Assembly: GCA_003242275.1 (NCBI GenBank)
Contig: QGUX01000024.1
Span: 1-19,480, forward strand
DNA: 19,480 nt
DNA from: Pseudomonadota bacterium
GTDB taxonomy: Bacteria; Pseudomonadota; Gammaproteobacteria; Steroidobacterales; Steroidobacteraceae
Reading direction: 5' to 3'
Both the position numbers and the translations under genes were made by a program. Positions 1-9,600 of this stretch are shown here, in pieces; positions within the stretch are counted from its first letter, which is position 1; each line of letters begins with the position of its first letter. The notes under the pieces were generated by a model. It was not told the DNA's origin. It saw nothing but the letters and a program-made list of their open reading frames with translations, and did no database searches.

Positions 1-1
1 G

Positions 2-436
2 TACGACAGCCTGCTGGCGCTGGTGTTCAGCAACATGATCCTCACGCTGCCGTTCACCGTGTGGGTGCTCACCGCGTTCATGCGCGAGCTGCCGGTGGAG
101 GTCGAGGAGGCGGCCATCATGGACGGCGCCACGCCCTGGACCATCGTCACGCGCATCTTCCTGCCGCTGATGGCGCCCGCCATGGTGGCCACGGGACTGC
201 TGGCCTTCATTGCCGCCTGGAACGAGTTCCTGTTCGCCCTGAGCTTCACGCTGAGCAACTCGCAGCGCACGGTGCCGGTGGCCATCGCGCTGATCACCGG
301 CGCCAGCCAGTACGAGCTGCCCTGGGGAAACATCATGGCCGCCTCGGTCATCGTCACCGTGCCGCTGGTCGTGCTGGTGGTGGTGTTCCAGCGGCGCCTC
401 GTCGCCGGCCTCACGGCGGGCGCGGTCAAGGGATAG
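2..436 (+). CDS. Sugar ABC transporter permease, MalG-type (5' partial)
   Basis: This is the C-terminal part of an inner-membrane permease of a binding-protein-dependent carbohydrate importer (CUT1 family). The open frame runs in from the window edge, so the true start lies upstream; the GTG at 23 is internal. The EAA cytoplasmic loop that docks on the ATPase is clear ([20 protein letters not shown], followed by PLMAP). Hydrophobic segments flank it: one near the left end ([16 protein letters not shown]), one after the loop ([20 protein letters not shown]) and one near the C-terminus ([17 protein letters not shown]). The WNEF motif and the C-terminal GAVKG match MalG-type permeases. It ends 18 bases before the ATPase gene, so the two form one operon. 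The transported sugar cannot be told from this fragment. Confidence 0.93.
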   Translation, partial: YDSLLALVFSNMILTLPFTVWVLTAFMRELPVEVEEAAIMDGATPWTIVTRIFLPLMAPAMVATGLLAFIAAWNEFLFALSFTLSNSQRTVPVAIALITGASQYELPWGNIMAASVIVTVPLVVLVVVFQRRLVAGLTAGAVKG

Positions 437-454
437 GAAGGAGAATCAGAGGGA

Positions 455-1502
<1,048 letters not shown>

Positions 1503-1504
<2 letters not shown>

Positions 1505-1523
1505 CCAGGCAGGCGGCCTGGTC
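1503..1523 (+). terminator. Hairpin over the stop codon of the ABC ATPase gene
   Basis: A perfect 8-bp inverted repeat, GACCAGGC at 1503-1510 and GCCTGGTC at 1516-1523, with a 5-base loop. The left arm starts inside the TGA stop codon. It is well placed to end the sugar-transporter operon or stabilise its 3' end. No T-tract follows, so a classical intrinsic terminator is not proven. Confidence 0.45.
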
Positions 1524-1557
1524 GCAGGCGACCGGGGTCCGGCCGTAGACTTGCTCC

Positions 1558-2037
1558 ATGCTGCGCGCGCTGTCCAACCTGTTCGAATCCCTCTCCCCCG
1601 CCCGCGCTCCCGCCGACACCGCCGCCCGGGAGCACGCCCTGCAACTCGCCACGGCGGTCCTGCTGATCGAGGTGATGCGCGCCGACGGCGAAGTGAGCGA
1701 GGAAGAGGAGCGCAGCGTGCTGCAGGCGCTGCGTTCGCGCTTCACGCTGACTGACCGGGAACTGGCCGACCTCGTCGAACTGGCGCACGACCGGTCCGAG
1801 AACACCCACGACCTGTTCAGCTTCACCTCGAAGCTGAACGAGGCGCTGGACGCGGCCGAGAAGGCGCACGTGTTCGAACTGCTGTGGACGGTGGCCTGGG
1901 CCGACGGCCGCGCGGACGCGCACGAGGAGCACCTGCTGCGCCGCGTGGCGGACCTCCTGCACCTGAGGTACGCCGATGCCATCGGCGCCAAGCTGCGGGC
2001 CGAAGCCGCGGCACGCGAGGCAGCGAAGAAGACCTGA
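1558..2037 (+). CDS. TerB-like (COG4103-type) protein
   Basis: A 159-residue, mostly helical soluble protein of the TerB/tellurite-resistance superfamily (COG4103-like). Two matching acidic helix-start segments are visible: MRADGEVSEEEERSV near residues 40-54 and AWADGRADAHEEHLL near residues 113-127. This internal duplication, with DG followed by acidic residues, is typical of TerB folds, where acidic residues can bind metal. There is no signal peptide or membrane segment. The ATG at 1558 has only a weak ribosome site. No other ter gene is nearby, so a role in tellurite resistance should not be assumed; this subgroup is widespread in proteobacteria and functionally undefined. It is convergent with the propeller gene downstream. 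Confidence 0.85.
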   Translation: MLRALSNLFESLSPARAPADTAAREHALQLATAVLLIEVMRADGEVSEEEERSVLQALRSRFTLTDRELADLVELAHDRSENTHDLFSFTSKLNEALDAAEKAHVFELLWTVAWADGRADAHEEHLLRRVADLLHLRYADAIGAKLRAEAAAREAAKKT

Positions 2038-2083
2038 AGCGGATCCCGCTGCCGGCCAGTGGCGGGCACCGCCTGCCGCCGGC
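2038..2083. terminator. Two back-to-back hairpins between convergent genes
   Basis: Directly after the TerB-like stop codon lies a small hairpin, AGCGG (2038-2042), ATC loop, CCGCT (2046-2050). A second hairpin abuts it: outer arms GCCGGC (2051-2056) and GCCGGC (2078-2083), a 4x4 internal loop, inner arms GGCGG (2061-2065) and CCGCC (2069-2073), and a 3-base loop GCA. They fill almost all of the 54-base gap between two genes that converge, which suggests a bidirectional terminator. Neither strand has a T-tract. Confidence 0.4.
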
Positions 2084-2091
2084 GCACCGGA

Positions 2092-3183
2092 CTATTGCCC
2101 GCCCGATGTCCCGCCCGGCGGAGTGAACTCCAGCCACGCAATCCGGTTCGCGCCGCCGTCGGCCACGTAGAGCCGGTTCACCAGCCTCCCCGGCGGCTGC
2201 CGGTCGCTGCCGGCCGAAAGGCCCGCGCCGCGCGATCCCTCTCCCAGCGGGAACTCGGTGATCCGCCCATCCGGCGTCACGCGCGCCACATGGCTTCCCT
2301 GCGTGTACCAGATGTTGCGATCCGGGCCGACGGCGATGTTGATCGGCGAGGGCGTGCGCGTGGGCATCTCGAACTCGGTGATGCGCCCGTCCATGCTGAT
2401 GCGGCCGACGCGGCCGCCGTCCACCTGCAACCCGTCCATGGTGCCCGACAGCATCAGGAACCACATGGCACCATCGGCGCCGGCGGTGATGTCGCCGGGC
2501 CCGGAGTTGGGCCTCGGCAGCAAGAACTCGGTGATCTCGCCCCGCGGCGTGATGCGGCCGATGCGGTTGGCGCGGAAGGCCGAGTACCAGATGTTGCCGT
2601 CGGGTCCCGCCGCCAGCGCACGCGGGCCGCTGTCGGGTGTCGGCAACGGGAACTCGGTGATCCCGCCCTCGGGCGTGATGCAGCCGATGCGGTTGGCGGC
2701 GAACTCGCCGAACCAGAGGTTGCCGTCCGCGCCGAGTGCGATGGCGCGCGGCTGCGAATCCGCCGTCGGGAGGTCGAATTCGCGGAGTTCCCCCTGCGGC
2801 GTGATGCGACCGATGCGGTTGCCGCTGTGCTCGGAGAACCAGAGGTTGCCGTCGGCGCCGACGGCGATGATGCGCGGCGCGCTGCCCGCATTCGGCAATG
2901 GGAAGCTCCGGTACTCGCCGGCATCGGGCCGCAGGCGTCCGATGCGGTTGCCCTGCCCTTCGGTGAACCACACCGCGCCGTCCGGGGCCACCGTCACCGT
3001 CACGGGCCCGCTTCCCGGCGGCAGGTCGAAGGCATGCACGCGGCCATCCGTGACGAGGACGGTCTCCTGCGGCACGAGAAAACGCTGCCCGGCGGCGAAA
3101 CCGGCGACGCTCACCAGCACCACCGCCCAGGCCGCAGGCCTTCGTCCCGCCCGGCCGGCGCGTGAAATCATCCTGCTGGCCAC
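2092..3183 (-). CDS. Exported seven-repeat Vgb-like beta-propeller protein
   Basis: The protein has seven repeats of about 40-43 residues, each with a pattern like PDGxxWFxExxGNRIGRI, which is the architecture of virginiamycin B lyase (Vgb) and NHL-type beta-propellers. A hydrophobic N-terminal segment ([15 protein letters not shown]) indicates export. Start choice: GTG at 3183 lies 9 bases after AGGAG (3193-3197). An upstream ATG at 3207 and GTG at 3216 are also in frame but have no clear ribosome site; the longer forms only add residues before the signal sequence. The two catalytic histidines of Vgb, as I recall them in the PHAI and EPHGI loops of repeats 6 and 7, are absent here, so streptogramin lyase activity is unlikely. 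It more probably has a binding or scaffold role, or an unrelated lyase or lactonase activity. Confidence 0.88.
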   Translation of the reverse strand: MASRMISRAGRAGRRPAAWAVVLVSVAGFAAGQRFLVPQETVLVTDGRVHAFDLPPGSGPVTVTVAPDGAVWFTEGQGNRIGRLRPDAGEYRSFPLPNAGSAPRIIAVGADGNLWFSEHSGNRIGRITPQGELREFDLPTADSQPRAIALGADGNLWFGEFAANRIGCITPEGGITEFPLPTPDSGPRALAAGPDGNIWYSAFRANRIGRITPRGEITEFLLPRPNSGPGDITAGADGAMWFLMLSGTMDGLQVDGGRVGRISMDGRITEFEMPTRTPSPINIAVGPDRNIWYTQGSHVARVTPDGRITEFPLGEGSRGAGLSAGSDRQPPGRLVNRLYVADGGANRIAWLEFTPPGGTSGGQ

Positions 3184-3192
3184 GATTCTTCG

Positions 3193-3197
3193 CTCCT
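3193..3197 (-). promoter_or_regulatory. Ribosome binding site selecting GTG 3183
   Basis: AGGAG on the minus strand, 9 bases before an in-frame GTG. It is the only good ribosome site near the propeller gene's N-terminus and favours 3183 over 3207 or 3216. Confidence 0.5.
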
Positions 3198-3298
3198 GCG
3201 AGGTCATGGATTCCACGGCAGGCTACGCGAGGGGCGGACCAGCCGCCAGGGCTTCGCGGAGCCTTTTCCCGCGGTTAAGATGCCGTGGGCCCCAGGCA

Positions 3299-3303
3299 GA
3301 GGA
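3299..3303 (+). promoter_or_regulatory. Ribosome binding site selecting GTG 3310
   Basis: GAGGA ends 6 bases before an in-frame GTG at 3310. The in-frame ATG at 3280 has no such site, so the shorter protein is preferred. Confidence 0.5.
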
Positions 3304-3309
3304 CGGTCC

Positions 3310-3771
3310 GTGGCGGATTCCGACGGCAGCGACAAGCCCGCAAAGCCCCGTACCGGGCGGGTCCGCCACGACGCGGGCGGGCGCGCGATCTGGGAGTGGG
3401 CCATCGACTCGGGCAAGTACGCCCTCGATTCCACCTCGCGGCTGCTGAAGAAACTCGAACTGACCGGCATCACGCTGATGAGCGATGACGCCAGGCCCTG
3501 GGCGGACCCGTCGCGGCCCGCGGATGACGCGCCTGCGCGCCGGGAGGAAGGCGGCCGCGTCCGCAGCCAGGACACGCCTCCGGCCGTGCGCCACACGCCC
3601 CTGGTCGGGGACCCTGATCCGCGCGAGGCGGGATTCAATCCCTACGACACGCGCACGCCGGTGGGCCGCGGAGCGGTGCCGCAGAAAAAGCCCGCTCCGC
3701 CGAAGCCGCGGATCACGCAGCCGCCGGCACGCAAGCGCGGCTTCTTCGCGCGGCTGTTCGGCCGGCGCTGA
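3310..3771 (+). CDS. Uncharacterised protein with Pro-rich linker and basic C-terminal tail
   Basis: I do not recognise this 153-residue protein. Three parts can be seen. An ordered-looking N-terminal block (about residues 15-60) contains RVRHDAGGRAIWEWAIDSGK and a following helix (LDSTSRLLKKLELTGITL). A long charged, proline-rich region with no predicted fold follows (about 62-140). The protein ends in a basic, aromatic tail, RKRGFFARLFGRR, that could form a short amphipathic membrane- or nucleic-acid-binding helix. There is no signal peptide. GTG 3310 is chosen for its ribosome site; ATG 3280 would add ten residues. It is divergent from the propeller gene and convergent with the VOC gene, so it is probably transcribed alone. 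The coding bias of the frame and the neat boundaries support a real gene. Confidence 0.72.
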   Translation: MADSDGSDKPAKPRTGRVRHDAGGRAIWEWAIDSGKYALDSTSRLLKKLELTGITLMSDDARPWADPSRPADDAPARREEGGRVRSQDTPPAVRHTPLVGDPDPREAGFNPYDTRTPVGRGAVPQKKPAPPKPRITQPPARKRGFFARLFGRR

Positions 3772-3818
3772 GGCAGCGCCATTCCGCCCGTGCTCCGGTC
3801 CATCGATCGGGGGCCAGG

Positions 3819-4259
3819 TCACCGTCCTTCCGGTTCGGCCGCCCGGCACACCACCGCCAGCTTGTTGCCGTCCGGATCACGCACATAGGCCGCATAGAAG
3901 TCGGGACTGTAGTGCGTGCGCAGTCCCGGCTCTCCTTCGGACGTCCCGCCATGGGCCAGCGCCGCGGCATGGAAGGCGCGGACCTCGGCCCGGCTGCGCG
4001 CCCGCAGCGCCAGCATCACGCCATTGCCGGGATGCGGTGGACCACCGTTGAAGGGCCTGCATACCCACAACGCGTCCTGGATGCGCCCCTCGTCCTCGTA
4101 GAGACCCCAGCCGGCCCAGTCATCCCAGCCCGGCTCATCCCGGGTATCGCAGCGGCGATGCCCGAGGGTGGCCATCACCGCATCGTAGAAGCGGACCGCG
4201 CGCTGCAGGTCGGCGGTCCCGAGGCAGGCATACGCAAACATTCCCTGCGGATTCGTCAC
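3819..4259 (-). CDS. VOC (glyoxalase/dioxygenase superfamily) protein, last gene of the macroglobulin operon
   Basis: A 146-residue vicinal-oxygen-chelate fold protein. The family landmarks are present: an N-terminal strand then DLQRAVRFYDAVMATLG, a middle GNGVMLALRARSRAEVRAFH segment, and the C-terminal FYAAYVRDPDGNKLAVVC. In close relatives the first strand usually reads MFSHVTLG and the last NKLE; here these are MFAYACLG and NKLA, so two usual metal ligands (His and Glu) are replaced. It may be a non-metal binding protein. The start is GTG at 4259, overlapping the pbpC stop by 3 bases and preceded by a perfect AGGAGG at 8-base spacing inside pbpC, so translation is probably coupled. The substrate is unknown. 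Confidence 0.88.
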   Translation of the reverse strand: MTNPQGMFAYACLGTADLQRAVRFYDAVMATLGHRRCDTRDEPGWDDWAGWGLYEDEGRIQDALWVCRPFNGGPPHPGNGVMLALRARSRAEVRAFHAAALAHGGTSEGEPGLRTHYSPDFYAAYVRDPDGNKLAVVCRAAEPEGR

Positions 4260-6670
4260 TGCATCATCCTCCTCGCCCCGATGCGGTCGCCGCGATCCAG
4301 CACATTGAAGGTGCGCGACAGGCGCCGCCCTTCGCCATCCACCACGGTCACCCGGTGCTCGCCCGGCGGCAGGTCGATGGCGAGCTGGTGCCGGAGCTCG
4401 GTGCGTGCGGCATAGTCCTCGTCGATGTGCCAGTAGAGCACGGCCGCCGGGTCACGGTGCACGATCTCGAGCACCGCACGGCCCCGCCGGCCATCGAGCT
4501 CGATGGGCACGTAGATGTTGCCGCCGGCATCCGGGTAGATGAATTCCATCATCGCCGCGGCCAGCGCCTCGGCCTCCTGCCGGCAATCCTCGCGCCAGCC
4601 CGGCAGCGGACGGTAGCGCGTGTGCTGCTCGCTGAAGTAATGCGCCAGGGACGGCGGCAGCACGAACCAGGGCTCCGCGCGCATGCGGCTCACCGGCGAG
4701 CAGCCGGAATGCACGCGCAGCCCCGTGGCCGGGTCGAGGTGCACGAGCTGGTGGTAGGGCGTCTGGCGGTCGAAGTGGCTGCGCCGGGGCACCCAGGTAT
4801 CACGCGCCTCGCACAGGTCGCTGGCCAGGTAGCCGTCATCCACGCAGGTGCGCACGGTCCTCAGCGCCGCCACCGGCAGCACATACCAGGGGCTGCGCGG
4901 CAGCCGGTCGTGCAATGCGAACAGCAGTGGCGCCGCGGCGGAGCCGCCGGTCAGCCCCGGCACGCCGCGGCCGTCGGCATTGCCCACCCACACCCCCACG
5001 GTGTGCGCGGTGGACGAGCCCACGGCCCAGGCATCGCGCAGTCCCCAGCTCGTGCCGGTCTTCCAGGCGATCTGCCGTGCGTCGGCGAACAGCTCCCAGC
5101 CGGCTTCGTCGGCGGGGCGCGCCACGTGCAGCAGCGCCTGCTGCGTGAGCCACGCGGCGCCGGTGGACAGGGGACGCGCGCCACCGGGCTGCTCGTCCTG
5201 GTCCAGCCGCCACTTCAGTGCGCGCATCCGCTGCGCGCCCTCCTCGCCCGAAGCGCGCGCCCCGTCGGCCAGGTTGGCGTAAGCGCCCACCACGTCCCAC
5301 AGCGTGGCCTCCGCGCCGCCGAGGATCAGCGCCAGGCCATAGTGGTCGGGGGGCCGCGTCAGCGTCGTCAGGCCCAGACGCTGCAGCAGTTCGTGGAAGC
5401 GCGGGTAGCCGAACTCGCGCAGCATCCGCACGGCAGGCACGTTCAGCGACTGTGCCAGCGCCACGTCGGCCGGCACCGCGCCGCGGAACGAGCGGTCGAA
5501 GTTCTCCGGACGGAAACCCCGCAGCTGCGTGGGCACGTCCGGCACCAGCATCTGCGGCAGCAGCTGGCCGCTGTCGAGCATGGCGGCGTACAGGAAGGGC
5601 TTGAGGATGCTGCCCGTGCTGCGCGGCCGTTGCACGATGTCCACCGCCAGTGCGCGATCGGGATCCATGCCCCAGCCTGCATTGCCCACGTAGGCCAGCA
5701 CCTCGAAGCTGCGGTTGTCGACGATCACGGAGGCGGCATTGCCGATGCCCGACCTCCACAGCTCCTGCGCATGCTGCTCCACCAGCCGCGTGGCCTCCCG
5801 CTGCAGGTGCGCGTCGAGCGTGCTGTGGAAGCGGTCGACGCCGGGATGGCGCGCGCGCAGGGTCTCGAGCAGGTGCGGCGCGAGGTTGGGCAATGGCTGC
5901 GGCTCCTCCACCAGCGGCTCGGCCAGCGCCACCTCGAGGTCGACGTCCGTGATCAGGCCGCGCCCGGCCAGCGCGCGCAGCAGCCGGTCGCGGCGCTGCT
6001 GCAATCGCTCGCGCGAGCGCCCCGGGGTGATCAGGCCCGGCGCGTTGGGCAGCACGGCCAGCGTCGCCACCTCGGCCCAGGAAAGCTGCGCCGGATCGCG
6101 GCCGAAGTAGCGCCATGACGCGGCTTCGAGCCCCACGACGTTGCCGCCGAAGGGCGCATGGCTGGCATAAAGCGCCAGGATCTCCTCCTTGGAGAAGGCC
6201 GATTCCAGCCGCAGCGCCAGCAGCGCCTGCATCAGCTTCCCCAGGTAGCCGCGGCCGCGCCGCGCCCCGCCCTGCTGGCGCACCAGTCGCGCCAGCTGCA
6301 TGGTGATGGTCGAGGCGCCGCTGACCACGCGGCCGGCGCGCCAGTTGCTGCGCACCGCGCGCGCCACCGCCAGCGGATCGACGCCGGGATGGTGATGGAA
6401 GCGGCGGTCCTCGTAGGTCAGCAGCGCCTGGGCAAAGCGTTCGGGCACCGTCCCGCTTTCGGGAAAGCGCCACTGCCCGTCGGCCGCGATGCGCGCGCCG
6501 AGCAGCGTGCCGTCGCGCGCGAGCAGCACGGTCGACACCGGCTCGCGGAACAGCGGCCGCGGCAGCATCGCCTGGAACGCCACGCCGCCGGCCAGCACCA
6601 GCAGCGCGGCGGCGAGGCCGGCGCGGCTAGCGCGCGACCACTTCCGTCCAGCGTCCGGCGGTGCGTGCAT
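4256..6670 (-). CDS. pbpC: Penicillin-binding protein 1C (bifunctional peptidoglycan synthase)
   Basis: An 804-residue class A PBP that polymerises glycan strands from lipid II and carries a transpeptidase domain, anchored in the inner membrane with its bulk in the periplasm. A membrane anchor lies at about residues 17-38. The GT51 domain shows YEDRRFHHHPGVD with catalytic E87, GASTITMQ (118-125) and the FSKEEILALY segment. The transpeptidase domain has SILK with S354 and K357, SLN (408-410) and KTG from K537, so all catalytic motifs are intact. The last 90 or so residues match the C-terminal domain special to PBP1C (BiPBP_C). The length is close to that of E. coli PbpC (about 770). Its start overlaps the macroglobulin 3' end by 44 bases and no strong ribosome site is seen, which suggests coupling to the upstream gene. 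Confidence 0.97.
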   Translation of the reverse strand: MHAPPDAGRKWSRASRAGLAAALLVLAGGVAFQAMLPRPLFREPVSTVLLARDGTLLGARIAADGQWRFPESGTVPERFAQALLTYEDRRFHHHPGVDPLAVARAVRSNWRAGRVVSGASTITMQLARLVRQQGGARRGRGYLGKLMQALLALRLESAFSKEEILALYASHAPFGGNVVGLEAASWRYFGRDPAQLSWAEVATLAVLPNAPGLITPGRSRERLQQRRDRLLRALAGRGLITDVDLEVALAEPLVEEPQPLPNLAPHLLETLRARHPGVDRFHSTLDAHLQREATRLVEQHAQELWRSGIGNAASVIVDNRSFEVLAYVGNAGWGMDPDRALAVDIVQRPRSTGSILKPFLYAAMLDSGQLLPQMLVPDVPTQLRGFRPENFDRSFRGAVPADVALAQSLNVPAVRMLREFGYPRFHELLQRLGLTTLTRPPDHYGLALILGGAEATLWDVVGAYANLADGARASGEEGAQRMRALKWRLDQDEQPGGARPLSTGAAWLTQQALLHVARPADEAGWELFADARQIAWKTGTSWGLRDAWAVGSSTAHTVGVWVGNADGRGVPGLTGGSAAAPLLFALHDRLPRSPWYVLPVAALRTVRTCVDDGYLASDLCEARDTWVPRRSHFDRQTPYHQLVHLDPATGLRVHSGCSPVSRMRAEPWFVLPPSLAHYFSEQHTRYRPLPGWREDCRQEAEALAAAMMEFIYPDAGGNIYVPIELDGRRGRAVLEIVHRDPAAVLYWHIDEDYAARTELRHQLAIDLPPGEHRVTVVDGEGRRLSRTFNVLDRGDRIGARRMMQ
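4268..4273 (-). promoter_or_regulatory. AGGAGG ribosome site inside the pbpC 3' end
   Basis: A perfect AGGAGG on the minus strand, 8 bases before GTG 4259 and within the last codons of pbpC. It decides the VOC start against the later in-frame ATG at 4241 and marks translational coupling. Confidence 0.7.
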
Positions 6671-9600
6671 GGATGCTGGCGTCGTACATGGCCTCGGCCA
6701 CCACGCCGGGCAGGTAGTAGCGCCCGCGGTAGGCGGCGTTGATGCGCGTCTGGAAGCGGATCGTCGATCCGGCGGGCAGGTCGAAGAACTGCATCACCCG
6801 GTCGTCCCGGATGTCCACGTGGTCCGCGCGCGCGGCGGCCTGGTTGCGCAACTGCTGGACGGTGCCGCTGGCATCGCGCTGCCCGCGCCCGTCGCCGGCA
6901 TCGTTCAGGCGCTCGTTGGCGATCTCCCAGCCCGAGGCCACGATCTGCGTCAACGCGATGTGGCGGACATCCTGGCGCGTGGCATTGCGCACGGTGATGT
7001 CGACGATGACGTCCTCGCCCTGCGGCAGCCGCGAGACGTCCACCGGGTTGCCCTGGGCATCGGCGTAGCTCACCGTCAGCTCCAGGCCCGAGGCGGCTGC
7101 ATCCTCGTTGCCGGCCACCGGCGTGCCGCGCGTGGTGACGGTGGCGAACAGCACGCCCTGGGAGGTGTTGCTCACGGTCAGCGGTGCGCCGGCGTCGGGC
7201 ACCTCCAGCACCTCGCGATGCACCGCCGCCTCCGTGCGCACATTGGCGGAGCGGTTGCCCACGGTGCGTGAGAACGTGAACGCCCCCTCCGAGCGCGCGT
7301 TCGCCAGCTGCGAGATGGCCAGCAGCGCATAGGCCGTCTCCTGCGTCGACAGCCAGCCGTCGCTGGACAGCCGCTGCGAGATGGCCTGCACCAGCGGGCC
7401 AGCGCGGTCGAGCTGTCCCAGCACCACCATGGATTGCAGCACCAGCGCGTGGTCGCGCAGGACGGAGCCGAAGCTCTCGTCGCCGGGCCGGCGGTTGCGC
7501 GCCCCCATGGGGTCGGCCGTGGCCAGCGCGCGCGCCGCGTCGGGCAGGCCCGCGAGCTGGTAGGCGGCGGCCAGCACCCAGCTCTCCACCGCGTCGAGGT
7601 CCAGCTCGCGCAGGCGGTTCATCGCACCGACCTCGGGCTGCCCGGCGCGCGCCAGCACGTACAGGCGGTAGGCCTGCTGCAGCGGCGCGCTGAGCGCCGG
7701 CCGCCAGTCGCGCGCCGTGCTGCGCAGGTAGCGCAGCATGCCGTTCCGGATGGACGCCGGCACCGGGTGGCCGCGACGCTCCGCCTCCACCAGGAAGTGG
7801 CTCGCGTAGATGGCCGACCAGTGGTGGTAGCCGCTGGTGACCACGAACTGCCCGCCCGGCCAGTACGTGAAGGCGCCATCGGGATGCTGGAAGCTGCGCA
7901 TGCGCTCGATGGCCGCCCGCACATTCGCCTCGGCGCGGCGCTCCCCGTCCTCGTCGAGCTTCACCAGCGCCGGCAGGAGCAGCTGCGGGAACGCCGCGGA
8001 GGTGGTCTGCTCGAGGCAGCCATAGGGATAGGTGATCAGGAAGTCGAGCCGGCGCTCCAGGTTCAGCGGCGGCAGCGCCGACACCTCCAGCGCCACCTGG
8101 TTGGTGCCGGGCATGCCGTGCGGCTGGATGCGGTGCTGCCAGTCCTGCCCCGGCTGCAGCATCTGCTGCACCACGCGCGTGGTGGGTGCGTTCGGGCTCC
8201 TGACCTCGATGTTGATCTCGTCCTGCGCACGGTCGTTGCCGCTGACGGCCTCGAAGCGCACGCGGCCGCGGCCGAGGCGCTCGTTCACACGCAGCCGCAG
8301 CAGCGCGATCTGCTCGCCGGTGCCGGAGAAGGTCAGCCGCGCGGCCGGTTCGCCGACCACCTCGAACATCCCGTCGGGCTCGATGGTGAGGCGCACGTCG
8401 CGCACCCGTTCATGCATGGCGAACACCGACACGGGCACCGCGATTTCCTCGCCGGGACCGACCACGCGCGGCATGGTGGGCAGGATCATCAGCGGCTGGC
8501 GCACCGGCACCGTCTTCTCGGCCGAACCATAGGCGGCGGGCCTGCCGCCGCCGGCCACCACCATCACGCGCACCGCGCCCACGTAGCGCGGGATCCGCAC
8601 CTTCTGTTCCTGCGTGCGCCCGGCCGGGAGCTGGAACGGCCCCAGCACCTGCGCCACCGGCACGAAGCGCGTCTGCTCGCGCGCGCCGGCATTCGGGTCG
8701 GCGCCGTCGGAACCACCCAGCGCCAGGAGCCGCGCCAGTTCGGTGCCATAGGCGCCGCTGACGTCGTCGAACAGGTCCCAGGTGCGCACGCCCAGCGCCT
8801 CGCGGCGGAAGAACTGGCCGTGCAGGTCGGGCGTGCGGAAATTGGTCAGGCCGAGCAGGCCCTCGTCCACCACCGCCAGGGTGTAGGTCATGGGCCGGCC
8901 GGAGGCCTCCCTGACCCGCACGCTGACCTCGCTTTCCGGCCGCCATTCCGCATCCGTCTCGACCACGGGCGCCAGCTGCGTGGTGGGATCGGTGACCGGC
9001 AACGGCACGACGCCATAGAGGCGGATGGGCCGGTCGTTCTGCTTGCCGGCATGCGGCTGCAGCAGCGTCACCGACACGTAGGCGTTGGGCGCCATCGCTG
9101 CCGTCACGGGGATGCTGACGCGCGCGTTGCCCGCCGTGGGAATCACCCAGCGCGCATCGAGGATGCTGCTGCCATTCTCCACCGTCAGCAGCGCGCGTCC
9201 CTGCGCGGCCTCGGGCAGCTGCACCACCGCGGTTTCGCCGACGCGATAGCTCTCCTTGTCCAGCGTGAGTTCCAGCATGGTCGCGGCCGGGCTGGTGGGA
9301 TCGCGGCCCTCCATCCAGTACGGGGAGTCCACGTAGAACACCGTGCCGGCGCAGTGTGCGCCCTGCTCCTCGCACACGCGCAGCAGGTAGCGGCCCCACT
9401 GCGCCTCCGGAAGCTGGAACTTCCACTGGGCACGGCCCTGCGCATCGGTGGTGACGCGCGCCTCGCGCACGCGGGTGCTGGCCTCACGCGCCACGAACGA
9501 CGCCAGGGAGTCGTTCTCCCGGTCCCACCACCAGCGCCAGTCGAGCTTGTACAGCTTGACGCTGAGCGGCCTGTTCGGCGCCGCCGCGCCCTGCGCCGTC

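Noticed and set aside
1558..2037. Tellurite-resistance operon
   Set aside because: Only one TerB-like gene is present and no other ter gene is nearby, so the resistance label is not supported.
2300..3000. Recurring DNA segments about 129 bases apart, suggestive of a repeat array
   Set aside because: They are in-frame propeller repeats of about 43 codons within a gene, not a CRISPR or intergenic repeat.
4355..6118. A 587-codon plus-strand open frame opposite pbpC
   Set aside because: A compositional shadow (His/Arg/Gln-rich, no motifs) under a gene with all PBP catalytic motifs.
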